A stretch of DNA of 64,000 nt from Epiperipatus broadwayi (lineage: Eukaryota; Onychophora; Udeonychophora; Euonychophora; Peripatidae): positions 15,549,000 through 15,612,999 of the forward strand of contig JAQFVV010012404.1 of NCBI GenBank assembly GCA_028023455.1, in the 5' to 3' direction. Shown in pieces: positions 24,468 through 35,739 of this stretch. The position numbers and the translations under genes are program-made. The notes under the pieces are model-generated. The model had not been told where the DNA came from. It saw nothing but the letters and a program-made list of their open reading frames with translations, and ran no database searches. How positions within the stretch are numbered: position 1 is the stretch's first letter; the number at the start of each line of letters is the position of its first letter.

Positions 24468-25704
24468 CTATTCTGTTAAAAGTTGTTTTATATTGATGGA
24501 TGATTGATGATATATATAGCCTGTTGGGGGTGGTTTGTCAGTTGGAGTAATTTGAATTAAGCATTTAAGTTTTGGAAATTGATTCATAATGGAAATTATT
24601 ACATTACTTAATTTTTGTGTATAAAAAATGTCAATATTGTGCAAACCTAGACCATTTTTAATAAGGGGTTGATTTAGTCTTTTTGTTGATACTGCAACCA
24701 CTTTTCTTGACCATAAAAGTTGGTTACAGATGGTTTTAATCTTTGCTTTGAAAGCTTTTGAGAATTTTATTATTGGTAAATAATATGTTATTTTTGTCAT
24801 TATAAGTTGATTTATTAGCTGGACCTTAGAATATATAGAGAGATATGTTTTTGATAGGGAGGTGACAATGCATTGTGCTTCTTCTTTTAATCTATCTTGT
24901 ATTAAACACCTTATTCCGGTTATTCCCAGATAAAATGGGAATCCTAAAAAACACGTTGGTTTTGCTTTGTAAATGGACATGCATGGTTTTCCGGTAAACA
25001 TAGACCAAGCAGTAGTCTTTTCTGGATTAAACTTCAATTTGTATTGTTGTGTATATTCTTTAAGAATTTTTTGTAATTGTGGTAATTGTTTTTTTGAATT
25101 GAGAAAAACAGTGATGTCATCCATATAAGCCAAGCAAGCTATATATTGTGTAGTGCCGGGTACTTGAATGCTGGTAAATGTTTTTTGGATTTTTTCTATT
25201 AAAGGGTTAATATATAGAATAAATAACAGTGAACTGAGAGGAGAGCCTTGGGATATGGGTTGGGTGGGAACAAATGATGAAGAATTTTTTCCATTTAATG
25301 TTATGTGTATTTCTCTGTTGAGAAGTAGATTTGCAATGATGTACAGATGTGTCTTGGGAATAGATGTATTTCCAAGCATGTCTAGCAATATGGAAATGTC
25401 TACTCCATCAAAAGCTCCCTTGATATCTAGTTGAATTGCTATTGGACTATTTTTTTTTCTGTCTTGTTGAATCCAGGATTGCTTTGAATAATGCTGCCGC
25501 TTGAATTGTGGATGAGTTCCTTTTGGCAAATTGAACTTCTGATATCAGTGGCATTATATGTGGTTCTATTGTTTCTTTTATTATTTTTTCAAGAATTTTT
25601 ATTGGCAAAGATTCCATGGAAATTGGTCTGAGTTCTGTGAGGGATGGGGTAGTTTTAGCTCTTTTGTTGAATGGCACTATTGCAATGGGATGAACTCCCT
25701 CCAC
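24468..25704 (-). pseudogene. LINE reverse transcriptase (ORF2 middle part), one frameshift
   Basis: The minus strand carries RT in two frames: 25704-25447 (fingers; HPIAIVPFNKR and ELRPISMESLPIKILEK) and 25529-24468 (353 codons). The second frame holds motif A LDIKGAFDG, motif B SQGSPLSSLLFILYINPL and motif C AYMDDITVF with both catalytic Asp residues, then thumb and LLWSRKVV...GLGL as in L1/Tx1-type elements. The frame switch falls in a run of nine T (25451-25459), most simply a one-base slippage. Upstream it is in the same frame as the endonuclease but separated by a TAG. The enzyme would copy the element RNA at the nicked target; catalytic residues survive but the copy is not intact. Confidence 0.88.
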
Positions 25705-25707
25705 ATC

Positions 25708-27108
25708 CTAAATTTCTTGAGATAAGTGGTTTACTAGGTTGCACAGATATTGTGCTGTGTATTTACTTAGGTGTTTTAGTATGAATAATGGTATTCCAGG
25801 ACTTCCTGGATAGCATGCATTTGGTATTGTATTTAGTTTTGCCAGGAAGTCATTTGTTATGAAAGGTTTTTGTGTTTCTGCTTGTCCAAATAGCTTGAAG
25901 TGTAATTTAAGTGGTGTTTTAGATTGGAGTTTGGTTTTAAAATGCTCAAAAATAGTAAGGATCATATTGTGTCCTGTATATGTGCCATCTTTTGTTTCTA
26001 TTGCCATTGGAACTTTGATGATTGGTGGGTTTCCCAGTGCCCATTTAATGTAATCTCTGGTCCATGTATGTGGTTGGGTTATGCATATTTTGCTTTTTTT
26101 GATTCTCAAATATTCTTTTAGTGTTTCACATGTTTTGTTATATGTACTTGTTAGACCATGTATATACTGCTGTGTTTGATGTGATGGCGTAATCATGGTT
26201 ATTCGTTTATGAATTTCATTTGCAAGTGTCAACAATTTGGATGGTGGTGGTTGATTTTTTGTCACATGTGAGATATTGAATGATAAAATGTTTATGTATG
26301 CCAGATATTGTTGTATGGGGTTGAGATTCATATCTTTTATTTTGTGTAGCATTATGTATGTTTCTGAGAAAACAAATTCTGGTGTGGTTGTTGGAAGTAG
26401 TACTCTGATTGTTTTTGTTAGTGGGGGAAGTGATGTCTGCATTTGCGTAAGGTTTAGTGATACTATTTGTGCTGAATGGTCTGAGAAAGCTGAAGGGGTT
26501 AATTTTATTGCTATCTGGTGGTGCAGCATCGGGGAGTAGAAGCATAGATCGATGAGTGATGAATGACGACCATTGTGAAAAGATATTGTATTCATAGGTA
26601 GGAAGCCTTCACCACTCATCAGTGGTATGGATATTCGGTGTAGCCATTTTTCTATGAATTTCTGATACGACATGTTGCAATCACCAATCAATATTGTTGG
26701 GTTTGCTGTACTTGCAAGTATGGAGTTGATGTTCATTATTATAGTGTTAATTTGGCTATCTTGAATAGGCAGGTAAACCAAAATTATATTGAGGTTTATA
26801 GTTTTATGTTGAAAAGTTGTAATTAGTAAGTTAGCATCTAGGAATATAATTTTGAAAGCTGTGAAAGGGCAGTTTGTTGATATAAGAATGCCTGTGCCTG
26901 CAGAAGGTGATGAAGAGTCTCTGGAACAGGCACAGAAACCTTCTTTGGTTAAATGTTTTGCTGGGTCAATTTGTGATCCAGCATAGATTTTTGTCTTTGT
27001 TAATCCGAGTATATGCGGTTGTGTAAGTGAAAACCATTGTTTAAGCTTTGTAATTTTTTGGGTCGAGTTTAAACCCCTAACATTCAATGCACCAATTTTT
27101 AACTTCAT
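25708..27108 (-). CDS. LINE APE-type endonuclease (ORF2 N-terminal part)
   Basis: 466 codons start at ATG 27106-27108 and end at a TAG that interrupts the run into RT. Motifs in order: LKIGALNVRGLNSTQKITKL at the start; GLTKTK around residue 36, with Thr-Lys at the usual catalytic Glu-Thr position; ILIGDCNMSY near 140 (GD-x-N); a conserved SLIDLCFYSP; and SAFSDHSAQIV near 212 (SDH). The rest is the linker before RT. The catalytic Glu of the usual QET motif appears replaced (LTKTK), which may add to inactivation. The start codon overlaps the preceding stop as TAATG. It is nearly open throughout, so this is the best preserved part of the element. Confidence 0.85.
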   Translation of the reverse strand: MKLKIGALNVRGLNSTQKITKLKQWFSLTQPHILGLTKTKIYAGSQIDPAKHLTKEGFCACSRDSSSPSAGTGILISTNCPFTAFKIIFLDANLLITTFQHKTINLNIILVYLPIQDSQINTIIMNINSILASTANPTILIGDCNMSYQKFIEKWLHRISIPLMSGEGFLPMNTISFHNGRHSSLIDLCFYSPMLHHQIAIKLTPSAFSDHSAQIVSLNLTQMQTSLPPLTKTIRVLLPTTTPEFVFSETYIMLHKIKDMNLNPIQQYLAYINILSFNISHVTKNQPPPSKLLTLANEIHKRITMITPSHQTQQYIHGLTSTYNKTCETLKEYLRIKKSKICITQPHTWTRDYIKWALGNPPIIKVPMAIETKDGTYTGHNMILTIFEHFKTKLQSKTPLKLHFKLFGQAETQKPFITNDFLAKLNTIPNACYPGSPGIPLFILKHLSKYTAQYLCNLVNHLSQEI

Positions 27109-27623
27109 TAAATTGGTGTTTGGTGGTTACATTTATTTTCAGGTTTTGAATTGAGAAAAAGTTGTTCTATATTGTCTTCATAATTTTGTTCTGTTTCTTC
27201 ATCTATTGAGTTATTTGATTGATTATCTTGTATTGTGTCACTATCATTTTCTTCAGTTTTAGCTCTCTTGGTTGTCCTATTCTTTTTTGATGGCCAGCCT
27301 GGTTTTCTATTTGGTGTTGTGGTATTTTTTGGTATTTGTGGAAGGCATGGTGTAGTTAAGTCCATAATAGCCTCAGATGTTTTATTTATAATTCTTGTTC
27401 TTTGTATGTGCTGTATTTGTGCTGTTTCCTCATTGCTATTGCTATCTATTTCATTGGTGTTTTCTATCGATTCCATTGTATAATTTTGTTGTCTTTCTTG
27501 ATTCAGTTCTTTAGCATTTATTTTTGTTTTAACAGTTAAATCCAAAATGTGATTATCTCCAGTTATGTTTTTGTTGTTTAGTTCCTCTAATTGTTGGTTT
27601 TTTATGTTCTCTTGTGTTTCCAT
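27108..27623 (-). CDS. LINE ORF1 C-terminal extension, low complexity
   Basis: 171 codons rich in Asn, Gln, Glu, Thr and Lys with no named domain. A basic stretch GWPSKKNRTTKRAK near residue 110 could be a nuclear-localisation type signal. It is in the same frame as the 320-codon ORF1 upstream, with only TAA-AAA between the ORF1 end and this ATG (27621-27623). It may therefore be the tail of a longer ORF1 cut by one stop, or a separate small ORF. Its own TAA (27108-27110) overlaps the endonuclease ATG by one base. Confidence 0.6.
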   Translation of the reverse strand: METQENIKNQQLEELNNKNITGDNHILDLTVKTKINAKELNQERQQNYTMESIENTNEIDSNSNEETAQIQHIQRTRIINKTSEAIMDLTTPCLPQIPKNTTTPNRKPGWPSKKNRTTKRAKTEENDSDTIQDNQSNNSIDEETEQNYEDNIEQLFLNSKPENKCNHQTPI

Positions 27624-27626
27624 TTT

Positions 27627-28589
27627 TTATTGAATAGATGTTTGGATCACTTGATTGTTGTTTGTAGTTAATTGGGGTTTGCTTTTGTCTGTGTTATTTT
27701 TTTGTTTTTTCTTTTTGCTACAGTTTGCTGCAAAGTGACCACGCTCTCCACAGATGAAGCATTGTGGTCCTAAGCCCCTTATATATATATTTAGAATTGC
27801 TTCTTGGTCTATGACTTGTGTGGGGATATTCTCTGGCACTATTGCTTCATTGAGCTTCATTTTAAAAGTAAAACTATTACTGCACACTGGAATAGGTGTA
27901 TCAGTAAGTAAAATAGGTTTTATATATAATACTTTGCCAAATGCTTTCATCATATTTTGAAAGTCATTTATATTATAGCCAAAATAAGTATTTTTAATAG
28001 TGCCTGTAATAAAGTTTTTAAGGTTTGGATCTACAACTATTAAAGCATAATTTCCTATTGTTTTGATCTGAGTTAAAAATTTATTTTTTTGATAATCTTC
28101 AAAGAATTCTAATGCCAAATATCTAGAGTTGGGGTGTCCCCCTATGCTTGAAATTGTTTCCCGACTCCCATTTGCTGTTATAGCTTCATATAACATTTCT
28201 CTTGGGAATTTGTAAAGCGTTAGGTTTTTATCAGTCGCAGCCAGGTCAATCGATCTGTTAGAAAAAAATTTTTTAAATGTGTTGAAAAGCTTATTTGGAA
28301 TTGTATTGTTAAATTCAGTGTTTATTGTTATTAATTCTTCCTGAGACCAACTAGTCGATAGGGGCTCAGAGTTGTTTTCATAAACTAGATTTAGTTCATT
28401 CATATCATCATTGGTTACTCTTCGAAATCTACTAGCTGCAATCGAGTTTGAGTGAGTTGTTATAACTTTATTTTGAATAGTAGCTTTTGTTACATTAGCA
28501 TAAGTTTTTAAACTATTATTGATGTTTCCTTCGTTGGAGTTTATATTGGCACCATTCACATTTGAATTTTTTAGCTGTGCCGCCGCCAT
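27627..28589 (-). CDS. LINE ORF1 (Gag-like RNA-binding protein)
   Basis: 320 codons on the minus strand. The N-terminal ~90 residues are Asn/Ser-rich. The middle part (about 100-265) is ordered with conserved-looking blocks such as SIGGHPNSRYLALEFFEDYQ and includes hydrophobic strands consistent with an RNA-binding fold. Near residues 285-298 there is a zinc knuckle CFICGERGHFAANC (C-x2-C-x4-H-x4-C), followed by a lysine-rich tail. ORF1 proteins of Tx1-, I- and R1-type LINEs coat the element RNA. It lies first in the element, 226 bases from the microsatellite. The 28587-28589 ATG is the first in frame; the final TAA may be a mutation because the frame remains open beyond it. Confidence 0.85.
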   Translation of the reverse strand: MAAAQLKNSNVNGANINSNEGNINNSLKTYANVTKATIQNKVITTHSNSIAASRFRRVTNDDMNELNLVYENNSEPLSTSWSQEELITINTEFNNTIPNKLFNTFKKFFSNRSIDLAATDKNLTLYKFPREMLYEAITANGSRETISSIGGHPNSRYLALEFFEDYQKNKFLTQIKTIGNYALIVVDPNLKNFITGTIKNTYFGYNINDFQNMMKAFGKVLYIKPILLTDTPIPVCSNSFTFKMKLNEAIVPENIPTQVIDQEAILNIYIRGLGPQCFICGERGHFAANCSKKKKQKNNTDKSKPQLTTNNNQVIQTSIQ

Positions 28590-28815
28590 ATTTGATATAT
28601 ATTTGACGATTTTCAGTCTGTGTATTTACGTTGTTTTTTTTTATTCTTAATATTTTCTTTTTAAATACAATTTTTTTTTAAAACTTATGTTTAAAATATT
28701 TTCGGTTAAAAGTGTAAAAAAATGAATTACCTTTGAGTTTTCCGAATTTTTAAAAGTTTTTAATTTAGAGGTTCATTGGCATGTTGTACTCGCTGCACAG
28801 CAGGACTGCAGATAT

Positions 28816-28840
28816 ATTATTATTATTATTATTATTATTT
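28816..28840. repeat. (ATT)n microsatellite at the LINE 5' end
   Basis: About eight ATT units sit directly against the element's 5' UTR, the same motif in the same orientation as at its 3' end. Confidence 0.9.
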
Positions 28841-29947
28841 TCTTTTCATATGACAAAGCATCGGCTGGTAAGTGAATCCACAACAACCATCTGCAAGCAA
28901 CAAGGCGGCTTTATTTAAGTGATGTTAAATTTATCACAAAATTACAAAATATGAACTTTTTATAAATATACTAATTAGATAAGTTCTTCAAGAATCCTTG
29001 TAAAATAGACTATGCAAAAAAGATATAGTTTATATGGAAGAATTAGATATCAATCTTAAAAAAAAAGTTAAAATAATGTTGAATTCTTAATTTGATTTTT
29101 ATGCACCTACATGCAATTTTTTATTTCAAAAATTGGAAATAAAGATAAAATATAGTAAATTCACCTTTATAAACAAAATTTTAATTCATCAATAAAAAAA
29201 TAATTAAAATATAACATACATAAACAAATAATGACTAGATTTTATTAGCTGTGATTAAATTAAAGGATGGAAAATTGTAGCTTATTTATCAGCAAAACTT
29301 AATTTGTAAAATTTTACTTTCATTTCATTTTTGATTTTTTTTATAAAAAAAATTAAACTTACATTCTAATATTAATTAAACTCCAAAAAAAGATGTGTCT
29401 CCTTTTGAAAAAAATAAGAAGAAATGCAATCACACAAATAAATTGATAAAACTTTTCATATTAAATTTTTTGGCCTGTTTCTCTCACATGATAAAGTTAT
29501 AATCAAATGTTCAAACATTAAAAAAAAATCAAATCTTAAGCTTTAATTGAGTATTTGTAGAAGCCTTAAATATAAACTTTATTCTTTTTAAAAAATAAAT
29601 AAAAGCAATTTCCTAGAAAGGTAAGAAGAAATACTTGTTTTTAGAATTAACATTAAATGGAAATTTTAAAAAGACAATATTACTAAACTGTCTTAGATCA
29701 AAACAAATCATGTAAAAAGAGAATTATTTTTTTTTAAACTAGCAAGATCAATTTTGTAGAATTGAATGCAGTGGAGTTAGATCATTAAATGTATTCAACA
29801 TACAAATAATAAACAAAGAAAGAAAGAATAATATATCTAAGTTAAAAAAATGCTAACATTTTTCTAGAGCACCACACATTTTAATACCTTTTTATTTAGT
29901 ACCAAAAAGAATATTTGATATAAACAGGATGTGATGTGATGGATGTC
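28841..29947. other. AT-rich sequence without recognised genes
   Basis: Only homopolymer runs are visible. Confidence 0.4.
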
Positions 29948-30120
29948 AGAAACTAGTCTGGGGATATTGGATGAGTAGGCACTAGATGGCGATTTTATGC
30001 ACAAGCCTTCTGGCATCCATTGATTACTCTGGTTGGCACAGTGTGGTATGGAGAGTTTTGCCTGTTTAATAACAGTTATGTGCTAGCATAAGAGATGGTG
30101 ATCATGTAATATTTGATATA
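29948..30120. repeat. Single end related to the 11.2-12.0 kb fold-back element
   Basis: GAAACTAGTCTGG-GATATTGGATGAGTAGGC, TTTTATGCACAA, CATCCATTGA, TGGCA and GTATG-AGAGTTT occur in the same order and direction as at 11834-12000. Only one arm is present here. Confidence 0.75.
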
Positions 30121-32878
30121 CATAAATTACAATCATTTTTCTAACAGTAATTCACAATAATTTAAAAAATGAAATTAACTAAGTTTGGAAAATAATATGA
30201 CATTTCACCTCTTCTTCAGTTCCAACTGTATATGCACAAAATCTTTTTCATAAAAGTTGTCAATGTTCTTGGTTGACCAATCTGATTTATATATAAGTTA
30301 TTTTTCAAATATTGGATTAACTATCATTTGCTGATGTATAAGTTATGTTTAAAGTAATCCCAAAAGAAAAAATCGACTACTGTCCAGGTGACAGTGACTA
30401 TTAATTTATTAAAGACATTTGTAAAATTCATTCTCCAAAAATTCAGCTAAAAAGCTCCAATATTAATTTTGTGCAAATTAGTTCCATGTTATTTGAAAAC
30501 ACAATGTCTGATGATTCATGTATTAATACCAAGATGAGATAATTAAAAAAAAAATCTATTTCATCAAATGAATTGCACTATTATGCTCATCATAATGTAA
30601 TTAATGCATATAACTGCCATGACCATGACATGGAATTTGAATCTAGATAAAATCTTAGACATTTGGAATTTTAAAGCAAAGCTAGAATTTTTTTTAGGTT
30701 ACTGGCCCATAGCTAGATGATGAATTAAAGCAAGGAGCAGAAAATCATAGATCATTTTAACTAATCTTTGGATTGCAAAAACAATGTATAAATAAGAATG
30801 GTATCTATTTATTCATAGCTGGAAGATAAAGATCCCAATTTATACTTACTGTTTATTAATTCTGTCAAAATTTTCAATCAATTACAGCAAATACCCAATT
30901 AATATATTATATAACTATATCTTTTCTTCAAACAAAAAATATTTTTTTAAATAAATATTCTGTATGCAAATATTATAAACCACATCCATTTACTTTTATT
31001 ATGAAATATATAGATATTTGAATTAATTACAGATGTTTCAGTTATAATTTTAATGAACACAACAACAGTTTTAAAAAAATATTAAAACTTCGGTTCATTC
31101 TTTTTTCAGAAAACATACTATAAATATTTAATAATTCCAATTAATAAATATGAAGTCAGATTTCAATTTTAAAATATTTTCTCTTAACGGTAACATTTTC
31201 AGAGTGCTTTGGTTTCCACAGCAAATTTCAATCACCTTATTTAACACTCAAGTTCTAAGTTTTCAAAGGCTATTTTGGATTCTCCTTCCGATAAACATAC
31301 CAACTTCCTAGTATTATTAATACAATCTAACAAGAAACTGTTAATAATAGAAACAAAATCTGTAACGTGAAATGTCAACTCAATCAAGTGCGGGTCATTC
31401 TGTTAGCAATTAACGGCAGCTTTAGGAAAAATCGAAGTTAATCATTAACGAAAGTAATTTTAAACTGCAAAAATAGAGTTAAGATTGCAAGTTGACAAGA
31501 CTAAAAACAGTCCAGTTTCATTTAATGATAAATGCAATTACTTAGTAATTAACTTTATAAATTAAAGGTGAAAAAATGAAAATACTTGTTTCGGTGAGGA
31601 AAAAAGCTAAAACAATTTATTTACTTAGTAATTGCGACAAACAGAAATTATATAAATTGTAACACACAGCTTATACAAAAGCAGGATCAACAAGCCAGAA
31701 CTCTTATTTGAATTCAAATTCATTCATTATCATGCCTTAAAAAAGCTTTCCTTAAGAGAATATTACAACTTTTTAAGAGTCCTAAAACTTTTTTTTTAAT
31801 TATTCTTTATTTGAAAAAAAACAATAATATAGGTTTAAATCGGGGTTGACCCTTGAAAATCACAGTTGAATAAATATACAACTTCCTTCTGATAATATTG
31901 ATTCAATTTACGAAATAGTATTTAATCAAGCTATTATTAAAGTCAGAGAACAAATAATAGGAATAAAATGCACCATAAAAATAATAAATAAAACACATAT
32001 AATGGCATTTCTTAGTTTCTTCAATTAAAAGATTAATATATGCTTACACAGAAATATCTTGAATGTATGTACATGAGCACATAAGAATATACATAAAATT
32101 ACTACAACAAACTTTCCAAGAATTTGAATATATATACAGTCAAGCAATCAATCTATTACTGGATAAAAGAATATTAATTGGATTATAAAACCATATTTTC
32201 AAAAATTATTATCTGCATCTACTCAATACAAATCCCACAATTGCATATCTTTCAATTTTGACAAAGTTTCAGATGAATTATGATTGAGTGTGTGTATATA
32301 GAGTGATAGCTTTGAGAATATGAATTTGAGGCAACAATATCTACGTTGAATTGATTTTTGATTTCATAATTAGTTTTGTCTAAATTGACATCCTATACAA
32401 GAACTTAGACCGCAGCAAAAATGGAATCCATTTTTGTAAACATAGCAACTAGACATTATTGCCGAAATGTCCTCTAGTTTCATAATATTTTGCACTATAA
32501 AACTTCTATTACATGTTATTGAAGAATTTGATTATCCACAAGGTTATTAAAAATGAGTATTTAGCAACTCTGCCTTAAGAATATGATCTTGAGCTGAACT
32601 TCATACGGCATTGATAACATCTAAATTGAATTAAACTTTGCTTTTACAGTTGTCATTATTTATATTGGCTTCCTATATAAGAACTTAGATTGCAAGCAAA
32701 GGCAGAATTGATTTTTGTCAGCATAGCAATTATATTTTACTGCTGAAGACTATATATGTCATTTAGATATAGCAATTTGAAATGCCTTCCTATCAAATAT
32801 AATTATATAATATTTTGTATATTAAAGTTTTTCATATTATATATATATATAATCAGATAAAACAAATATAAGAAACAA
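30121..32878. other. AT-rich sequence without recognised genes
   Basis: Two loosely similar stretches (GAATATGA-TTGAG and TCCTATA-AAGAACTTAGA blocks) occur near 32310-32410 and 32578-32690, suggesting an old ~280-base duplication. Nothing coding is recognised. Confidence 0.4.
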
Positions 32879-33008
32879 AAAACTCTGAAATAAACTCTAT
32901 AATATTCAAATACAAATAAATAAACATAAATATCAATACATAAAATACCAATACATAAAAATAAATGCATTGGTATTTTGAATATTATAGAGTTTATTCC
33001 AGAGTTTT
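32879..33008. repeat. Hairpin with ~35-bp arms
   Basis: AAAACTCTGAAATAAACTCT... at 32879-32913 is the reverse complement of 32973-33008 with one or two mismatches; a second short inverted pair (AATACCAATACAT / ATGCATTGGTATT) lies just inside. Confidence 0.85.
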
Positions 33009-33079
33009 CTGTTCAACATATAAGTATAAATCAAATTGCTGCTAATCAAAAACTACTGTAATAACAATATATATATATA

Positions 33080-33270
33080 TTGTTACATGTAATTATATAA
33101 TTGAATATTTATAAATACAGCAATCAGATATATTTTTAAAATTTTATCCAGTTAGGAGCACTTTCAACTATCCTCGTAGTCTTTGTCAACTAACACTTTG
33201 AAAGGCTAACCTTCCCACAATTCTGTGATCTTAACATTTGCTGCCTGCCTGTTAATTAAGTCATGTTTGT
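33080..33270 (-). mobile_element. Penelope-like element fragment, inverted
   Basis: This stretch is the reverse complement of 35905-36095 across nearly 190 bases. Its minus strand encodes NRQAANVKITELWEG and the following PFKVLVDKDYEDS, the same tail as the endonuclease-like fragment at 35740-35970. It ends abruptly at ATGTTTG/TTATAACGG. Confidence 0.7.
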
Positions 33271-35465
33271 TATAACGGTCGGTAATGGATGATGAAGTTT
33301 GCAGTCTTACCGTATCTGCCGTACAGGGTGCCACTAGGTTATTTGAACCTAGAAAATTTATAAAGTAGACAGATACGTACTGTTAAGATCACGACCGCCA
33401 GCCCAAATCACTAGCTCATTGAGTAGCAGAGGTTTTGAACTATATTTATTAAAATATATCAATAAAGATTAAAAAAATAAATGAATAATTAGATCATTGT
33501 CAGTATTAAGAACACAAAAGCTTTTATTTACATATATATGTGATAACACAGACTTAAAAAAAAAAGAGAGAATTATTATATAAAAAAAAAAATTAGGTTT
33601 TTTTTTGTTTCGTTATTATTCTTTTTATTTGTTTATAGCTTTAATTTTTAAACTTAGAATATTGAGCATAGGTACACTTCCCAGACAACACCTTTAAAAG
33701 ATCTTCAAGGCACTTGACTCTAGGCTAAAGGTCCACAACTATGCCAATGCTCGCTTCCATATATATATATATCCACAACCAATGCAATGTGAACATGTTA
33801 GCATCAAATCACGCCGACAAGAATGTGCACCTGACAGCGTGATATTATTTGAAGAAACATGATCTTCATCCATTACAGGAATGTACTTCTGTCTGGTGAA
33901 GGAATCATGCATGTAATATAAAGAGAAAAACGCTACATATGGATGGGAGAGCAGTCTATCTTGCCGGCTTATCGTCGCAATCCATAGAGCTGGAATGGGT
34001 CAATGGTGCAGGAAATATGTTTGTGTCCAATGCAACGGTATGACTACGTCTTCAGGGTCATGCATTCAGTTGGACTCGTCACCCTTAAGTGCTAACACAC
34101 TTCACATTACATTGATATAAATGTCCATATATCTCTCCACCAGCATTGACACAACTACAAAATAAATAATCTGAAGTCAAAACCCCTAATTCAAACGAGG
34201 CTAAATGACTACCTACACTCAACTTACATTAAATTAAATAATTTAATAAAAAAATCTTTATTTTAAGGTTTTAAATCATTTTTAAATGACACACTATATT
34301 TAACTTACTTTTTTCCCACATAATACTATTTTAACCTATTTTTAAAATTTAATAATGCACAAATAACGATATGTGTTTCTATTTTTAAATTTTAAGTCTG
34401 CAATCGCAAACCCCTACCCTATTACAAACAGATATTAATTAAGCATGAATAAAAAATAAAAAAAAAATACATATTTTAAGAGATTACATTTTAACTTTAG
34501 ATCAGAGTTTAAAATGTAAAAGTTTATAAAAGATAAAGTTCAGGTTTGTTCAGAAAAAAAAGTTTATAGTTCATTTTTAGAAACAAATAAAGTTTGAAGA
34601 TTTTAAATTTAAGAGAGTTTAGATTTCATTTTTATCATTTATAAATTATACTTTCCTTGTCCGAGCTCATTCCTTTGCAATGAAGATCTATGAAGACTTA
34701 TGACAATTTATGAAGATTTCCGATGATTTCTGAAGATGAGATCCTTGGTTCGAGCCTGGGATCTGTGGAGATGAAAGCTGCCTCCGGCCGGCCCAACCAA
34801 TGGAAGCATGATGAATCTGATTACATTCTTGGTGACGGCGACAATAGCTTTTTAAATTTTTTTATTTTTACTTTCAGCAAAGATGAATGAATTTAAAACT
34901 TTAATTTTCTAATTCTCCAATTAATTATTGCTTTTGGATTTTTCTTTTTATAGTCCTCAGGCACCTTATCTTTGGAATGCATGGATCCATCAAACATTTC
35001 ATCTTTATATTTCATTGGTTCATTGAGTTTGTGGCCAAGTAGCTTTTGGGTTTATGGCTAAGTAGATTTTGGGTTTTCCACTGAGGTCTGTGTCTATATC
35101 TTTGGGCAGGAAAAGCAAGTCTTTTGTTTCTATTCCTCGACTCTTATCTCTTTCGTAATCATCTTTTCAATGGTCATTTTGCCCTAAGGATCTGTTTGTA
35201 ATTTTTATTTTTAAGATTAAAACTCTCTTCGTTATTTTTAAAATCAAAAGGTTTTTATTATATTTTATTTAAAGATTAGAATCTTTGTTTCGATTCTATA
35301 ATTTTTTTAAAGCTTATCTTAATATTGAAATAAAACATCAATAAATTAATAATTCATTATTTGTGCATTTTGAAAGTTTGTGCATTTAATTCAGTATTAG
35401 ATATTTACAAAAAAGTCAAATATTAAAATTTAAATGTAACACATATATATATATTCCGTTACATT
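33271..35465. other. Mixed sequence, partly GC-richer, no gene recognised
   Basis: 33280-34150 and 34650-35150 are less AT-rich than the surroundings. A B-box-like GGTTCGAGCCTGGGATC lies near 34748, but no A-box or cloverleaf was found upstream. No open frame of note is present. Confidence 0.35.
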
Positions 35466-35605
35466 GTATTTATATATTAACATAGCTTCTTTTATTTTTC
35501 TTTTGTTGTCATTTTTTAATTTGCAATATTTTAACGTTACTGTAATTAAAGTTAAACCCATAAATACATGAATTATTATGGTCGTGAAAAACGAATGCTA
35601 ACCAT
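35466..35605 (-). pseudogene. Penelope-like endonuclease fragment, inverted copy
   Basis: The minus strand reads FHDHNNSCIYGFNFNYSNVK, nearly the same as the plus-strand copy about 165 bases to the right. The DNA forms an inverted repeat with 35765-35908. Truncated at both sides. Confidence 0.65.
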
Positions 35606-35739
35606 TTATAAATAAAAATAAAAATTGCATCATTTATAAATGGATGTGTAGGTGTGGCAGTGGATATATGGGTAAATTGAGATGTACATTGAAAAAAAGA
35701 ACTAAAGAGCACTTGCTGTTGTTAAAATGAGTTCAGAAA

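Larger units (their letters stand above)
23638..28815 (-). mobile_element. Nearly full-length Tx1/L1-like LINE
   Basis: The element is 5.2 kb with, in transcription order on the minus strand, a ~225-base 5' UTR, an ORF1 with a CCHC knuckle, a low-complexity extension, an APE-type endonuclease, an RT and a C-terminal CCHC region, then a ~250-base 3' UTR. The endonuclease opening (LNVRGLNSTQKITKLKQWF) and the post-RT block (LLWSRK...RLNQPLIKNGLGL) resemble the L1/Tx1 group. Lesions seen: an in-frame TAA splitting ORF1, a TAG at 25708-25710, a frameshift in a T-run at 25451-25459, a frameshift near 24465 and a stop near 24203. Both ends abut (AAT)n microsatellite, suggesting a target preference or insertion within such a repeat. 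Confidence 0.9.

Noticed and set aside
34736-34765. B-box-like GGTTCGAGCCTGGGATC
   Set aside because: No A-box or pairing arms upstream, so neither a tRNA nor a SINE head can be supported.
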